Below are positions 25,751 through 34,680 of a stretch of 43,124 nucleotides of DNA, in pieces. The translations under genes were made by a program, and so were the position numbers. Position 1 is the stretch's first letter; each line of letters starts with the position of its first letter. The notes under the pieces are model-generated. The model saw only the letters and a list, made by a program, of their open reading frames with translations. It was not told the DNA's origin and made no database searches. Source of the stretch: Rhodovibrio sodomensis (GTDB taxonomy: Bacteria > Pseudomonadota > Alphaproteobacteria > Kiloniellales > Rhodovibrionaceae); NCBI RefSeq assembly GCF_016583645.1, contig NZ_NRRL01000034.1, positions 1-43,124 on the forward strand. Reading direction: 5' to 3'.

Positions 25751-27022
25751 CTATCCGTTTGCGCGGCCACAATCCCACCGACGCCCCATCACGGCCCGAC
25801 AGGTCAGGGCGGCCAGCACCACCAGCAGTGCATCCGTGATCTCCGGCACGTGCGCGGTCTGAAAGCGCTGGAGCCATTCGACGGTGAAGGTCACGCCCAC
25901 ACCGGCGAGCGCTGTCGCCAGCCACGACCGCCAAGCGCCCCATCCGATGTAAACCAGGGCTCCGTAGGCGAAAGCTTTCCAGGTCAAGGCAAGCGCGTTG
26001 TGCCACATATCGCCGTAGAGGATGCTTAAGAAAGGCCGCCAGTAGAACGGTTGAACGGCGTCGTCCCGCAGGTCGAACGGCCACAGCCCGGAAACGGCGA
26101 TGCCGCCCGCCAGGCAAGCCCATACCCAGGCCGCCGGCCGGTGCAGGTGTGCGAGCCCGCCGAACCAGATGAGCAGGGCGAGGCCGGCGCCGGCAACGCT
26201 CGCCAAGCCGAGACCGTCGCGTCCGATGATCAGGGTCTCACCGGCGCAGACCGCGAGAATCAGGGCGGGGGCCCAGCGGTCGCCCCGCCGGTCCAGCATC
26301 GCATCACGCAGCAGAAACGTGGCCGCCAGCCACGCGGCCGTGTTCGCCACGACCGACCTGACCGGGGGTGCGGTATCGAGCAGGGGCTTGAGGTTGTCCT
26401 TGATCGCCTGGAGGTCGAGGGAGGGGACGAATGGCGCCAGCCGGTAGGCCACCCAGGCCATCAGGAGGGCCGTTGGCAGCGGCCGCAGGCGCCCCGGGAG
26501 CGGCTCGACGCCGACCGAGACGCGTCCGAGCGTGACGGCAACCCCGGCGCCGGCGACGAAGCCCACTGTGTTCCACACCGCGTCGACGAGCGTTGCGTCC
26601 CGGCTGGGAAGGACGAGCTGGGCGGCTTGCACGCCGACCGCGAGCCCCAGGGTCACCGTGGCCATCGCGGCAAAAAGGCTGCCGCGCCAGCCGATCCGCG
26701 CGCGGCTGGCGGTGACCGCCGCCAGGATGCCGGCGGGGGCCAGCAGCAGCACGTTACCCGCCGCGTTCCCCTGACTGGTTCGCCATCCCCAGGAGTCGGT
26801 GAACGCGGCCCAGGCTGACGGGGTCGCCAGCTCCCAGTCGACGTCGAACGGCCAGGTCGACAGCAGCGCGATGGCGATGAGGGCGAAGCCCCAAATGCCT
26901 GCTAGGACGGAGGCACGGACGGCCGGCCGACGTGCCGCCGGCTGCCCGCTGGCCCGGGTGCCGGCGTTTTCCGGGGTGGCCTCGCGCGCGCCCTCCCTCA
27001 CCTCTGGCCGCGTGACCGTCAT
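25751..27022 (-). CDS. VanZ-like integral membrane protein
   Basis: A 423-residue protein with about ten transmembrane segments. The N-terminal half contains the VanZ-type pattern: a WPFDVDWE motif after helix 1, NAAGNVLLLAPAGILAAV, and a downstream DAVWNTVGFVAGAG. The second half repeats related features (LWPFDLRDD, FTVEWLQRFQTAHVPEITDALLV), suggesting two VanZ-like units in one chain. VanZ-like proteins are frequent in exosortase loci but their role there is not established. The start overlaps the hydrolase 1 stop as ATGA. Confidence 0.82.
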   Translation of the reverse strand: MTVTRPEVREGAREATPENAGTRASGQPAARRPAVRASVLAGIWGFALIAIALLSTWPFDVDWELATPSAWAAFTDSWGWRTSQGNAAGNVLLLAPAGILAAVTASRARIGWRGSLFAAMATVTLGLAVGVQAAQLVLPSRDATLVDAVWNTVGFVAGAGVAVTLGRVSVGVEPLPGRLRPLPTALLMAWVAYRLAPFVPSLDLQAIKDNLKPLLDTAPPVRSVVANTAAWLAATFLLRDAMLDRRGDRWAPALILAVCAGETLIIGRDGLGLASVAGAGLALLIWFGGLAHLHRPAAWVWACLAGGIAVSGLWPFDLRDDAVQPFYWRPFLSILYGDMWHNALALTWKAFAYGALVYIGWGAWRSWLATALAGVGVTFTVEWLQRFQTAHVPEITDALLVVLAALTCRAVMGRRWDCGRANG

Positions 27023-27888
27023 GACCGCTTTTGATCACCGCAGATCGCCGATTGCAGCCACCGCAGGGTCGCCTGCGCCGCCGCCTCCGGATTGCCCGGC
27101 TGGGAGAAGGTATGATCCGCGCGCGCGAGGGTCACCGTCTGATGGTGCGCTCGGCCCTTGCCGAAGGCGCGCGCGCGCCAGTCGTGTTCCGCGGCCACCT
27201 GACGGAACTCGTCGGCCGTTAGATCGCGGTCGCTGAGAAGGATCAGCACGTTGCCGGCGAACCGCGCGAGCCCGGCCGCCATGCGGGTTGGGAGGTCGTG
27301 GGCTTCGTGGCTTAAACCGATCTTCCGGCGCACCGCCGCCGCGAGACTGGCCACAACACCGCCCGCCGCGCGTGGCAGGTCGACCCGGCCGCGTGCCAGT
27401 TTTGTCAGGAAGTCGCGTGAGACCAGCCGGCGGGAATAGTAACTCTTGAGACGCGCCTGGGCGGCGCCGGTCTCGGTCCGCACCCAGGGGTTGGCCAGGA
27501 CGATCCCCGCGACGCGCGGGTCCGACCCGGCGTAGAACGCGATCGCCGAGGCGGCGTCGCACAGGCCCCACAACACCACGCGGCGCGCTCCCGACTGCGC
27601 AAGCCCGGCATCGATCGCCGCGCGGATGTCCGCGTCCACCGTTTCGAACCCGCCGAGCTCGCCGGTGGCATCGCCCATCCCCCGGTAATCGAAGCGAAAG
27701 ACGGGCCAGCCGTCCGCTGCCAGCCGGCGGGCCAGATCGACGAACTGGCGGTGCGCGCCGATACGGTATTGTGGACCGCCCACCACGATTACGACCAGCA
27801 CGTCCGCAGTCTCGGTCGCTGGATGCAAGATCCCGATCAGCCGGTCGGCCGCGCAGGTGAAGCTGCAGGCGCGTTCCGGTTGTGTCAT
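27019..27888 (-). CDS. Alpha/beta hydrolase, exosortase-A-associated type 1
   Basis: A 289-residue alpha/beta-hydrolase-fold protein. It has VVGGPQYRIGAHRQFVDLAR, FRFDYRGMGDATGE and a nucleophile elbow GLCDAASA with Cys110 in the usual Ser position. This layout is that of hydrolase 1 in exosortase A loci. The start at 27888 is chosen because it gives an ATGA overlap with hydrolase 2; an ATG at 27906 is also possible. With the neighbouring acyl-CoA ligase and carrier protein it probably handles an acyl group during glycan or lipid modification. Confidence 0.85.
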   Translation of the reverse strand: MTQPERACSFTCAADRLIGILHPATETADVLVVIVVGGPQYRIGAHRQFVDLARRLAADGWPVFRFDYRGMGDATGELGGFETVDADIRAAIDAGLAQSGARRVVLWGLCDAASAIAFYAGSDPRVAGIVLANPWVRTETGAAQARLKSYYSRRLVSRDFLTKLARGRVDLPRAAGGVVASLAAAVRRKIGLSHEAHDLPTRMAAGLARFAGNVLILLSDRDLTADEFRQVAAEHDWRARAFGKGRAHHQTVTLARADHTFSQPGNPEAAAQATLRWLQSAICGDQKRS

Positions 27889-28703
27889 TGTTCGCTGCTG
27901 ATCCATCCGGTCGTGGTCTCGATCAGGTCGGGCGCGAAACCGAGTTCCTGGGTCGCCCAGAACGGGTCACCGGTCACCGCGGCGCCGGTGACGGCACATC
28001 CCGCGGCCTGCCAGCGCGCGACCGTCTCGCGGGCGCCCCGGCCGAGGGCGGGCTCGGGGGCGGCGCTGACCTCGAACCAGCCGGCCGGGCCAGACGGGGC
28101 CGGGGGGGTCGTGTCCAGCGCCTGGATCGCAGCCACCAGCTCGCGGTTGAGGCGATACCCGCCGATGTCGAGAAAGCCGTCCCGGGCGAGCGCGGCCTCC
28201 AGGTCGGCCCGGGAAACCCGCGCGCTCCCGGTCATGTCGCCGGCCAGCCGCAACCGGAAAAACTGGTTGAGGTGGCTGCGCCCTGAGAACACAGGCTGCC
28301 AGAGCAAGACCGGTGCGTCGCGTTCGAACAGGCCGGCCGAGTGGGCGAGGGCGGCGCCCAGCCGGACGCACCACGGAACGACGGTCTTGTAGCCGGCCGC
28401 CTCCAGCCAGGCGACCGCGCCGGCGATGTCGCGGCACCAGCGCGTCCAGGTCGCCTCGGCGAACACGCCCGCGCTGTCGCCCGTGCCGTAGGGATCGACC
28501 AGGAACGCGGTGATCCCGTGCGCGGCCAGCTCGCGGGCCTGGCGGGTGGCGAGATGGCGGGTCTTGTTAGCTTCCTCCGCGAACGGCGGCACATACAGGG
28601 CCGCCATGCGCGAGTCGCCTCGGGCGGGATGCAAGACGCAAAACAGGCGTTCGCCGTGGATGTCCGCGAAGAAGGGTTCGGGGGCCGGCGGGCTCAGGCT
28701 CAA
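27885..28703 (-). CDS. Alpha/beta-hydrolase-like protein, exosortase-A-associated type 2
   Basis: A 272-residue protein with a PPFAEEANKTRH loop (oxyanion region), VDPYGTGDSAG and a nucleophile-elbow equivalent WCVRLGAALA. The position of the usual Ser is Arg114, so classical esterase activity is doubtful. This matches hydrolase 2 of exosortase A loci. The start is TTG at 28703, overlapping the acyl carrier protein stop as TTGA; the next ATG would remove the conserved loop. Confidence 0.82.
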   Translation of the reverse strand: MSLSPPAPEPFFADIHGERLFCVLHPARGDSRMAALYVPPFAEEANKTRHLATRQARELAAHGITAFLVDPYGTGDSAGVFAEATWTRWCRDIAGAVAWLEAAGYKTVVPWCVRLGAALAHSAGLFERDAPVLLWQPVFSGRSHLNQFFRLRLAGDMTGSARVSRADLEAALARDGFLDIGGYRLNRELVAAIQALDTTPPAPSGPAGWFEVSAAPEPALGRGARETVARWQAAGCAVTGAAVTGDPFWATQELGFAPDLIETTTGWISSEQ

Positions 28704-28969
28704 TGCGGCAGCTTTGCCTCGACCAGATCCGTCAGGCTTCCAACCGTGGCGAACGCTTCCGCGGTGATCTCCTCGTCTTCGAACTCGATGTCCAGACGCT
28801 CTTCAAGCGCGGTCACCACGTTCACCACGGCCATCGAATCGAACTCAGGGATCGCGCCGAACAGGTCGGCCTCCCGAGGCAGGGGGTAGCGGTCCGCACT
28901 GATCTGCAAAGTCTCCCAGAGGACCGCGCGCACCTCGTCGATCGTCGTAGCGGCTTGCTGCTCCATCAT
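28700..28969 (-). CDS. Acyl carrier protein
   Basis: An 89-residue carrier protein. The phosphopantetheine site is FDSMAVV with Ser45, followed by the acidic recognition helix (LEERLDIEFEDEEIT). It lies between the PLP-dependent decarboxylase and hydrolase 2, and its partner for loading is probably the acyl-CoA ligase-like protein at the head of the operon. An ATG one codon downstream (28966) is an equally good start. Confidence 0.9.
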   Translation of the reverse strand: MMEQQAATTIDEVRAVLWETLQISADRYPLPREADLFGAIPEFDSMAVVNVVTALEERLDIEFEDEEITAEAFATVGSLTDLVEAKLPH

Positions 28970-28978
28970 TGGCTCCAG

Positions 28979-30193
28979 TTACACCAGTAGTTCGGCGGGC
29001 GGCGTGTGCCCGAGAAACGCGGTGGGGCTCGCCGTGAGGCCGTACGCCCCCGCCTGAAAGATCGCAACAAGGTCGCCCGGCCCCAATCCGGGCAGCATAA
29101 CGTCGTCGCCGAGGAGGTCCAGGGGCGTGCAAAGGCAGCCGACGACGGAGACGCGCTCTTCCGGCCCGCGCGCCGGACTGGCCGCGGCGAGCGGGAAGTT
29201 GCGCCGGATCCGCTGGCCGAAATTCCCGGACGCGGCGAGCTGGTGGTGCAGACCGCCGTCGGTCACGAGATAGGTCTTGCCGCGCGAGACCTTCCGATCG
29301 ACGACGCGGGTAAGGTAGACGCCGGCTTCGGCCGCGATGTAACGCCCCAGTTCGATGCGCAGCGTAACCCCTGGAAACGCCGCCCGCAGCCGGGCGCAGA
29401 CGCGCTCCAGCGCCGGGGTGAGGGCCGGGACGTCCAGCCGCTGGTCGTTGGGGAAATAGGGAACGCCGAAGCCGCCGCCCAGGTTGATCCGAGGCGGCGG
29501 CGCCGGGGCGTTGCGCCCGAGCTCCTCGACCAGCGCGCCGATTCGCTCGCAGGCTTCGGCCAGGACCTCCGCGCGCAGGTTTTGCGATCCCGGAAAAACG
29601 TGGAAGCCGTGAAACTGGGCGCCGCGCGCACTCAGCCGGTCCAGCACCGCGGGCACCGCCTCGGCATCCACCCCGAACTGCTGCGGGCCGCCGCCCATCT
29701 GCATGCCGGAGCCCTTGACCGAAAAGTCGGGGTTCACCCGAACCGCCAGGTTCGGCTGCACCGCCAGCTCGGCGCCGATGTCGGCGGCGCGTTCCAGCTC
29801 ACCTGCCGATTCGATCTCGATGATGATCCCCGCGGCGATCGCCCGCCGCAGCTCCGCATCGGTCTTTCCCGGGCCGGCGAAGCTGACCTCTTCGCGCGGC
29901 ATGCCGGCGTCGAGCGCGACCCGCATCTCGCCTGCGGAGGCGATGTCGAAGCCATCGACCTGATCGCTCAGAAACCCCGTCAAGGCGGGCATAGGGTTGG
30001 CCTTGATGGCGTAATTGAGGCCCAGCGCCTCGGGCAGGGCCGCGCGCAGCTCGCGGACGCGCCGGGCCAACAGCTCGCGGTCGTAGACGAACAGTGGTGT
30101 TCCGCCGGCCTCGGTCGCGAGGCGCTCGGCCGGTCGTCCGCCGAGAATGAGGCCGGATTCGGTCCAGGCGTGATGGTCAAGCGCCGGGTGCAT
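28979..30193 (-). CDS. PLP-dependent decarboxylase, exosortase-A-associated (ornithine/DAP decarboxylase fold)
   Basis: A 404-residue fold-type III enzyme. PLP would bind Lys64 in YAIKANP; other hallmarks are GFDIASAGEM, FAGPGKTD, the glycine-rich NLGGGFGVPYF and VVGCLCTPLDLLGDD with the catalytic Cys. It resembles diaminopimelate and ornithine decarboxylases, and this subgroup is a standard member of exosortase A loci. The substrate, probably an amino acid carried on the ACP or free, is unknown. The start overlaps the ligase gene by 17 bp. Confidence 0.9.
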   Translation of the reverse strand: MHPALDHHAWTESGLILGGRPAERLATEAGGTPLFVYDRELLARRVRELRAALPEALGLNYAIKANPMPALTGFLSDQVDGFDIASAGEMRVALDAGMPREEVSFAGPGKTDAELRRAIAAGIIIEIESAGELERAADIGAELAVQPNLAVRVNPDFSVKGSGMQMGGGPQQFGVDAEAVPAVLDRLSARGAQFHGFHVFPGSQNLRAEVLAEACERIGALVEELGRNAPAPPPRINLGGGFGVPYFPNDQRLDVPALTPALERVCARLRAAFPGVTLRIELGRYIAAEAGVYLTRVVDRKVSRGKTYLVTDGGLHHQLAASGNFGQRIRRNFPLAAASPARGPEERVSVVGCLCTPLDLLGDDVMLPGLGPGDLVAIFQAGAYGLTASPTAFLGHTPPAELLV

Positions 30194-31781
30194 GGCTGTC
30201 CGCCGGGGTGAAATGGTTTTTGTAGCGATCGCTCAGCGCCTTCCGGTCGATCTTGCCGTTGGCGTTTCTCGGCAGCTCGGCCTCGGTTATGCACGCCGTT
30301 GGGATCATGAAGTTGGGCAGGTCGCGTTGTGCGGCCGCGATCACGTCGGCCGTCTGCAGTTGGCTGGACAGGCTCGCAACCAGCGCCAGCATGATCGCCT
30401 GCCCCTTGTCCGGATGCGGGACCCCGAAAGCCGCAGCTTCGGCGACGCCAGGCTGGGCAAGCGCGATCTCCTCCACTTCCGCCGGGCTGACCCGGTAGCC
30501 CATGGTTTTGATCATGTCGTCGCCGCGGCCGACGAAGTACAGAAAGCCTTCGGCATCCGTCTTGACCAGATCTCCCGACCAGACCGCGATCTCGGGCCGC
30601 CCGGTGCCGGCATCGGTTGCCGGCGCCGGACGGAACCGGCGCGCCGTACGCTCGGGGTCGTTCCAGTAGCCGTGCGCCACCAGGGGGCCGCGATGGACAA
30701 GTTCGCCGACTTCGCCGGGATCACACCGGGCGCCGTCCGCCCCGACAACGAGGATTTCCGCGTTGGGGATTGCCTTGCCGATCGAATCCGGCCGGCGGTC
30801 GACTTCAGCGGGCGGCAGGTAGGTGGAGCGGAACGCTTCGGTCAGCCCGTACATGAGATACGGGGCCGCGTTAGGGAACAACTGTCGAAGCCGGTGCAAG
30901 GTGGCGCGCGGCATGTGCCCGCCGGTATTGGCGAAATACCGAAGGTTCGCCCGGCTGGCGTCATCCCACTTGGCCTCGACGAGCTGGAACCAGAGCGGCG
31001 GGACCGCGGTCAGGCCGGTGACCCCGTGTCGGGCGCATGCTTTGGGCACATCCCGGGCCAGCAGGTAGTTGTGCAGTACAATGCTCGCGCCCGCGGCGAG
31101 CCCGGTGCTGAGCTGGCTGAAGCCGGCGTCGAAACTGAGCGGCAGGGCGGCGAGGATCACGTCCTCTTGAGTGTTGCCGAGATACTCGGCGACGCTGAGC
31201 GCGCCGACGAGGAGGTTGCGGTTGGTCAGCACCACCCCCTTGGGCCGGCCGGTGCTGCCCGAGGTGTAGAAGATTGCAGCGAGATCGGTTTCGAGGGCCG
31301 CGTCACTGGCACGCCACCCAGTTTCGCCGTCGGTGTCCAGCAACCGTGCCCAGTCCGACTCGGGCGGTCGGGACCCGCCATCGAGCCCATCCACAAGCAC
31401 CGCGGCATCCAGGTTCCAGGGCGCGGAGTCACAGTCTGCGAGGCTGGTCCAGCGGGTGCGCGCGGTGACCAAGAGACGCGCACCACTGTCGTGCAGGATG
31501 TGATCTACCTGGCGTGGCTTGAGGACCGGGTTGACGGGGACGAAAACGCAGCGGGCGAGCAGACAGCCTAGCATCGCCGCAACGGTCTCGCGCTGCTTGT
31601 CCAGATAGATCGCAACCCGGTCCCCGGGGCGCAGCCCGCGGGCACGGTATCCGGCGGCAACACGCCCGACCAGGTCTGCCAGGTCCGCATACGTCATCGC
31701 GCCACGGCGGTCGACGAGCGCGGTCCGGTCGCCGGCCGTCTCCGCGTGGCGACGTGCCAAGTCTGCTAGATGCTTGATCAT
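30177..31781 (-). CDS. AMP-dependent acyl-CoA ligase, exosortase-A-associated
   Basis: A 534-residue ANL-superfamily enzyme. It has the P-loop YTSGSTGRPKG (about residue 173), LMYGLTEAFRSTYLPP, GELVHRGPLVAHGYW, and the C-terminal GRGDDMIKTMGYRVSP and ANGKIDRKAL. It activates an acid as an adenylate and probably loads it on the adjacent carrier protein. The start at 31781 is set by the domain (MIKHLADLARRHAE); the frame is open upstream to 32099, but that part is antisense to the GNAT-like gene and has no domain character. It heads the minus-strand operon that runs to 23045. Confidence 0.9.
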   Translation of the reverse strand: MIKHLADLARRHAETAGDRTALVDRRGAMTYADLADLVGRVAAGYRARGLRPGDRVAIYLDKQRETVAAMLGCLLARCVFVPVNPVLKPRQVDHILHDSGARLLVTARTRWTSLADCDSAPWNLDAAVLVDGLDGGSRPPESDWARLLDTDGETGWRASDAALETDLAAIFYTSGSTGRPKGVVLTNRNLLVGALSVAEYLGNTQEDVILAALPLSFDAGFSQLSTGLAAGASIVLHNYLLARDVPKACARHGVTGLTAVPPLWFQLVEAKWDDASRANLRYFANTGGHMPRATLHRLRQLFPNAAPYLMYGLTEAFRSTYLPPAEVDRRPDSIGKAIPNAEILVVGADGARCDPGEVGELVHRGPLVAHGYWNDPERTARRFRPAPATDAGTGRPEIAVWSGDLVKTDAEGFLYFVGRGDDMIKTMGYRVSPAEVEEIALAQPGVAEAAAFGVPHPDKGQAIMLALVASLSSQLQTADVIAAAQRDLPNFMIPTACITEAELPRNANGKIDRKALSDRYKNHFTPADSHAPGA

Positions 31782-31821
31782 GTACGACGATGCTGTTCGA
31801 AGCCGGTTGTTCCCGCTAGGC

Positions 31822-31850
31822 TTTGTCCCACGCAGGTATGTTGTATACAA
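31822..31850 (+). promoter_or_regulatory. Possible sigma-70 promoter and palindrome between divergent operons
   Basis: TTTGTC (31822-31827), a 16-base spacer and TATACA (31844-31849) give a moderate sigma-70 promoter pointing at the GNAT-like gene (ATG 31892). The -10 lies in the perfect palindrome TTGTATACAA (31841-31850), which could also serve the opposite strand or bind a regulator. No sigma-54 element is present here. Confidence 0.35.
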
Positions 31851-31891
31851 GCCCGACCGGCCAGCGCGAAGTCCACATTTGAAGCGTCCCC

Positions 31892-32602
31892 ATGCGTTTG
31901 TTTGAAAAGCTAACCGGGCTGCGGCGCGCCGTGGGATGGTACAATGCGGCCTTGTACCTACTTGACCGCGGGGCTGACCGCCTTGGGCTCCCTTTGCGTG
32001 CCCGACGTTACTACTTCGTCGTCCAGCCCGTGCAGGGGCCGAGGCTACCGGCTCGCCGCGGCCGGGGCCTGCAGGTGAAGACGTTCGATACGCCGTCACC
32101 CGAGCTGGCTCAGCTACCGCTCACGGAAGATGTGATCCGCTATCGATTCGATCAGCGGGCAACCTGCTTCTGCGTGTTCCGCGACGACACGGTGGCCGGG
32201 TGTCTCTGGCTATGCCCGGGCGACTACGTCGAGGATGAGGTGTCTGCGGTTTACCGGCCGTTACCCGAGAACGCGACGGTTTGGGATTTCGACGTCTATG
32301 TCGATCCCAACCAGCGCGGGGCCCTGGTGTTTCCCAAGCTCTGGGATGAGGCTAACGCGTCTTTGCGGACGCGCGGCGTGAGGTGGTCGGTCAGCCGTAT
32401 CTCGGCGTTCAACGAGGGATCGCTGGCCGCGCACCGCCGGCTCGGCGCCCGTGTCGTGGGGGCGGCCACCTTTTTACGGCTGGGTCCGCTGCAGGCGGCA
32501 TCCTGCAGCCTCGGCCCGCGCGTGCATTTCTCCGCGGCCCGTTCCAAAGGTCCGCTGATACGCGTACCCGTTGAAGGTCCTGATGGAGTGACCGGACAAT
32601 GA
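31892..32602 (+). CDS. GNAT-fold acyltransferase-like protein
   Basis: A 236-residue protein. The C-terminal two-thirds follow the GNAT pattern: an AGCLWL strand, TVWDFDVYVDPNQRG (the VxPxxRGxG-like acetyl-CoA loop, here incomplete), then LWDEANASLRTRGVRWSVS and FNEGSLAAHRRLGARVVG, typical of the last GNAT helix and strand. It probably acylates a small molecule or sugar nucleotide. Its stop overlaps the asparagine-synthase-like start as ATGA, and the two are probably one functional unit. Confidence 0.75.
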   Translation: MRLFEKLTGLRRAVGWYNAALYLLDRGADRLGLPLRARRYYFVVQPVQGPRLPARRGRGLQVKTFDTPSPELAQLPLTEDVIRYRFDQRATCFCVFRDDTVAGCLWLCPGDYVEDEVSAVYRPLPENATVWDFDVYVDPNQRGALVFPKLWDEANASLRTRGVRWSVSRISAFNEGSLAAHRRLGARVVGAATFLRLGPLQAASCSLGPRVHFSAARSKGPLIRVPVEGPDGVTGQ

Positions 32603-34422
32603 TTCGTTTTGCTGGCATCCTCGATCCACGCGGGGCACATCACCCGGAGTTGTTGGACCGCATGGCCGGGACGTTCGACGGACGTGCGAAGGTCATCAGC
32701 GCTGGCCCGGTTGCGGTGGCCTGGACGGGCGGCGGGGCTGGCCAGGTCATCGTCGATGATGACACCGGGGTCGTCGTCGCCATGCAGGGGGCGCCCCGTC
32801 TGCGCGACGGCGCGACGGGTCACCTTCAGGGTCGGTCTTTGGCGCGCGAAATTGCCGGACTGTATGTCCGAAATGGACAGGAAATCCTTGACAGGCTGCA
32901 AGGAGACTTTGCGCTCGCCCTCGTCGATCCGGCGCGTGAGCGCGCGCTCCTGGCCACGGATCGTTTCGGCGTGCGTCGGATGCACGTGGCACAACGCGGC
33001 GACCAGGTTCTATTCGGCACCGAACTCACCCCCTTGAAGGCGGGTCTGCCCGATGGCGGGCGCCTGAGCCCGGAGGCGCTGTACCGCTACCTCTACTTCT
33101 ACGCGGTTCCAGCGCCGCACACGATCTATCAGGACGTCAACCGCCTGGAAGCTGGGCATTGCTTCGATTGGACGCCGAGCCGGGGCGAGCTGCGGCGCTA
33201 CTGGGTGCCTGAGTTCGGCAGTGCCGGGGCATTCGACCCGCGCGTCGCACGCGAGCGACTTTTTCATGCCCTGGATCGCGCCGTGGAACGGGTGCACGCC
33301 TCAAGTAGCCAAGTCGGTGCTTTCCTCAGCGGCGGCCTCGATAGTTCGGTTGTCGCCGGCCTCGCGAGCCGGCATGGACCCACCCCGTGTTTTCACGTGA
33401 GCTTCGACGACGCGCCGTTCGACGAGAGCGGTTATGCACGGCGCGCCGCCAACTGGTTTGGTCTCCCCCTAGAGGAGACGTGCCTAGCGGCGGACACGGC
33501 ACAAGACCTGCTGCTCCGGCTCTCCCGTCATTTCGACGAGCCGTTTGGCAACTCATCGGCGATCCCCGCCGCTCTGTGCGCTCAGCAGGCCCGTGCGAAG
33601 GGTGTGGATTTCATGCTTGCCGGGGATGGGGGGGACGAGATCTTCGGGGGTAACGAGCGTTACGTGCGTCAGAAGCTGATCGCGAGATGGGAGACCGCCC
33701 TACCGGCGAGGCTGCGCCGTGCCCTCGCCTCGATGCCGGGCGGTCTGCAGCGCGGGCCGTTGCGCCGCCTGGCGCGGATTAGCGCGTTGAGCGAGCGCCC
33801 GCTCAGCGAGCGTATGCTAGACGGCGCAAGTGTTCTGGACGCCGATCCGTTCGACGTTCTCCACCCGGATCTTGCGGCGGGCGTTCGCGCCCATGGCCCG
33901 GTCGACGACATGCAGGCGTATGCTACCGGGTGTCCCAGCGACGACTGGCTCTATACTCTGCACTACGTCGACATGAAGTATACGCTCGCCGATAACGACC
34001 TCCGCAAGGTGGCCGCCGCGTGCGACCTTGCGGGCGTCGAGTTTGCCTACCCGATGCTGGACGAAGACGTTGTGGAGGTGGCGCTCAGTGTGCCTTCCGA
34101 TCACCTGATACGCCGTCTGCGGCTGCGTCACTTCTACAAGAATGCTGTGGCCGGTTTCCTCCCGAGCGATATCATCAACAAGAAGAAGCAGGGCTTCGGG
34201 ATGCCGTTCTCGCAGTGGCTCGCCGCCGACCCGGGCCTGAATAAGCTGGCGCAAGATGCCCTTGCCGATCTCGAACAGCGGGATATCATCGCACCCGCTT
34301 ACATCCATATGGCACGCTCAGGGCTGAGCGAAGACAATGCGGCCGGTCTGCGAGGCGCGGCATGGGATCTCGTCGTCCTTGAACTCTGGCTTAAAGCGCA
34401 TGCGCCTGGGGCCCCGGTCTAA
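32599..34422 (+). CDS. Asparagine-synthase-like amidotransferase (no N-terminal Cys)
   Basis: A 607-residue protein with full AsnB domain order. The Ntn-type domain (about 1-200) has GDFALALVDPARERALLATDRFGVRRM but starts with Met-Ile-Arg, so the Cys nucleophile at position 2 is missing. The synthetase domain has the pyrophosphatase loop LSGGLDSSVVAGLA (about residue 244), LAGDGGDEIFGGNERY and YPMLDEDVVE. Glutamine use is therefore unlikely. It is downstream of and coupled to the GNAT-like gene. Confidence 0.87.
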   Translation: MIRFAGILDPRGAHHPELLDRMAGTFDGRAKVISAGPVAVAWTGGGAGQVIVDDDTGVVVAMQGAPRLRDGATGHLQGRSLAREIAGLYVRNGQEILDRLQGDFALALVDPARERALLATDRFGVRRMHVAQRGDQVLFGTELTPLKAGLPDGGRLSPEALYRYLYFYAVPAPHTIYQDVNRLEAGHCFDWTPSRGELRRYWVPEFGSAGAFDPRVARERLFHALDRAVERVHASSSQVGAFLSGGLDSSVVAGLASRHGPTPCFHVSFDDAPFDESGYARRAANWFGLPLEETCLAADTAQDLLLRLSRHFDEPFGNSSAIPAALCAQQARAKGVDFMLAGDGGDEIFGGNERYVRQKLIARWETALPARLRRALASMPGGLQRGPLRRLARISALSERPLSERMLDGASVLDADPFDVLHPDLAAGVRAHGPVDDMQAYATGCPSDDWLYTLHYVDMKYTLADNDLRKVAAACDLAGVEFAYPMLDEDVVEVALSVPSDHLIRRLRLRHFYKNAVAGFLPSDIINKKKQGFGMPFSQWLAADPGLNKLAQDALADLEQRDIIAPAYIHMARSGLSEDNAAGLRGAAWDLVVLELWLKAHAPGAPV

Positions 34423-34432
34423 GTTTCTCCCT

Positions 34433-34449
34433 TGCCAGCGCTGCTGGCA
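34433..34449. terminator. Hairpin after the asparagine-synthase-like gene, possible terminator
   Basis: TGCCAGC-GCT-GCTGGCA is a 7-bp stem with a 3-base loop 10 bases after the stop. No T-tract follows, so intrinsic termination would be weak. The rest of the 258-bp gap to uppS contains a short TTACAACT direct repeat and nothing else recognisable. Confidence 0.35.
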
Positions 34450-34680
34450 GGCGGTTCCGGAGGCGTGGGGCCTCGGCCACGTGATGCCCAGGAAGCGCAA
34501 TGACTTGGGCAGTTTTTCGAGAACCCGCGGGAGCGCTGGCCATGGCGCCGGCCTGGATGACATCATCGACAGTGTCATCATGTTCGACCTTACAACTACA
34601 CTTACAACTGCCGATCAACATCGAAGTCATCGCAACGCGACACAAAGGGTTGCTTTGGCTTCAGTGGAAGCTGTTGAAGG

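Noticed and set aside
26051..26818. Long plus-strand frame antisense to the VanZ-like gene
   Set aside because: A GC-rich shadow frame of a clearly real membrane protein gene; the translation is hydrophilic and Gly/Arg-rich without domains.
29006..31571. Two plus-strand frames of about 400-460 codons antisense to the decarboxylase and acyl-CoA ligase
   Set aside because: Both mirror genes with full catalytic motifs on the minus strand and have no recognisable motifs themselves.
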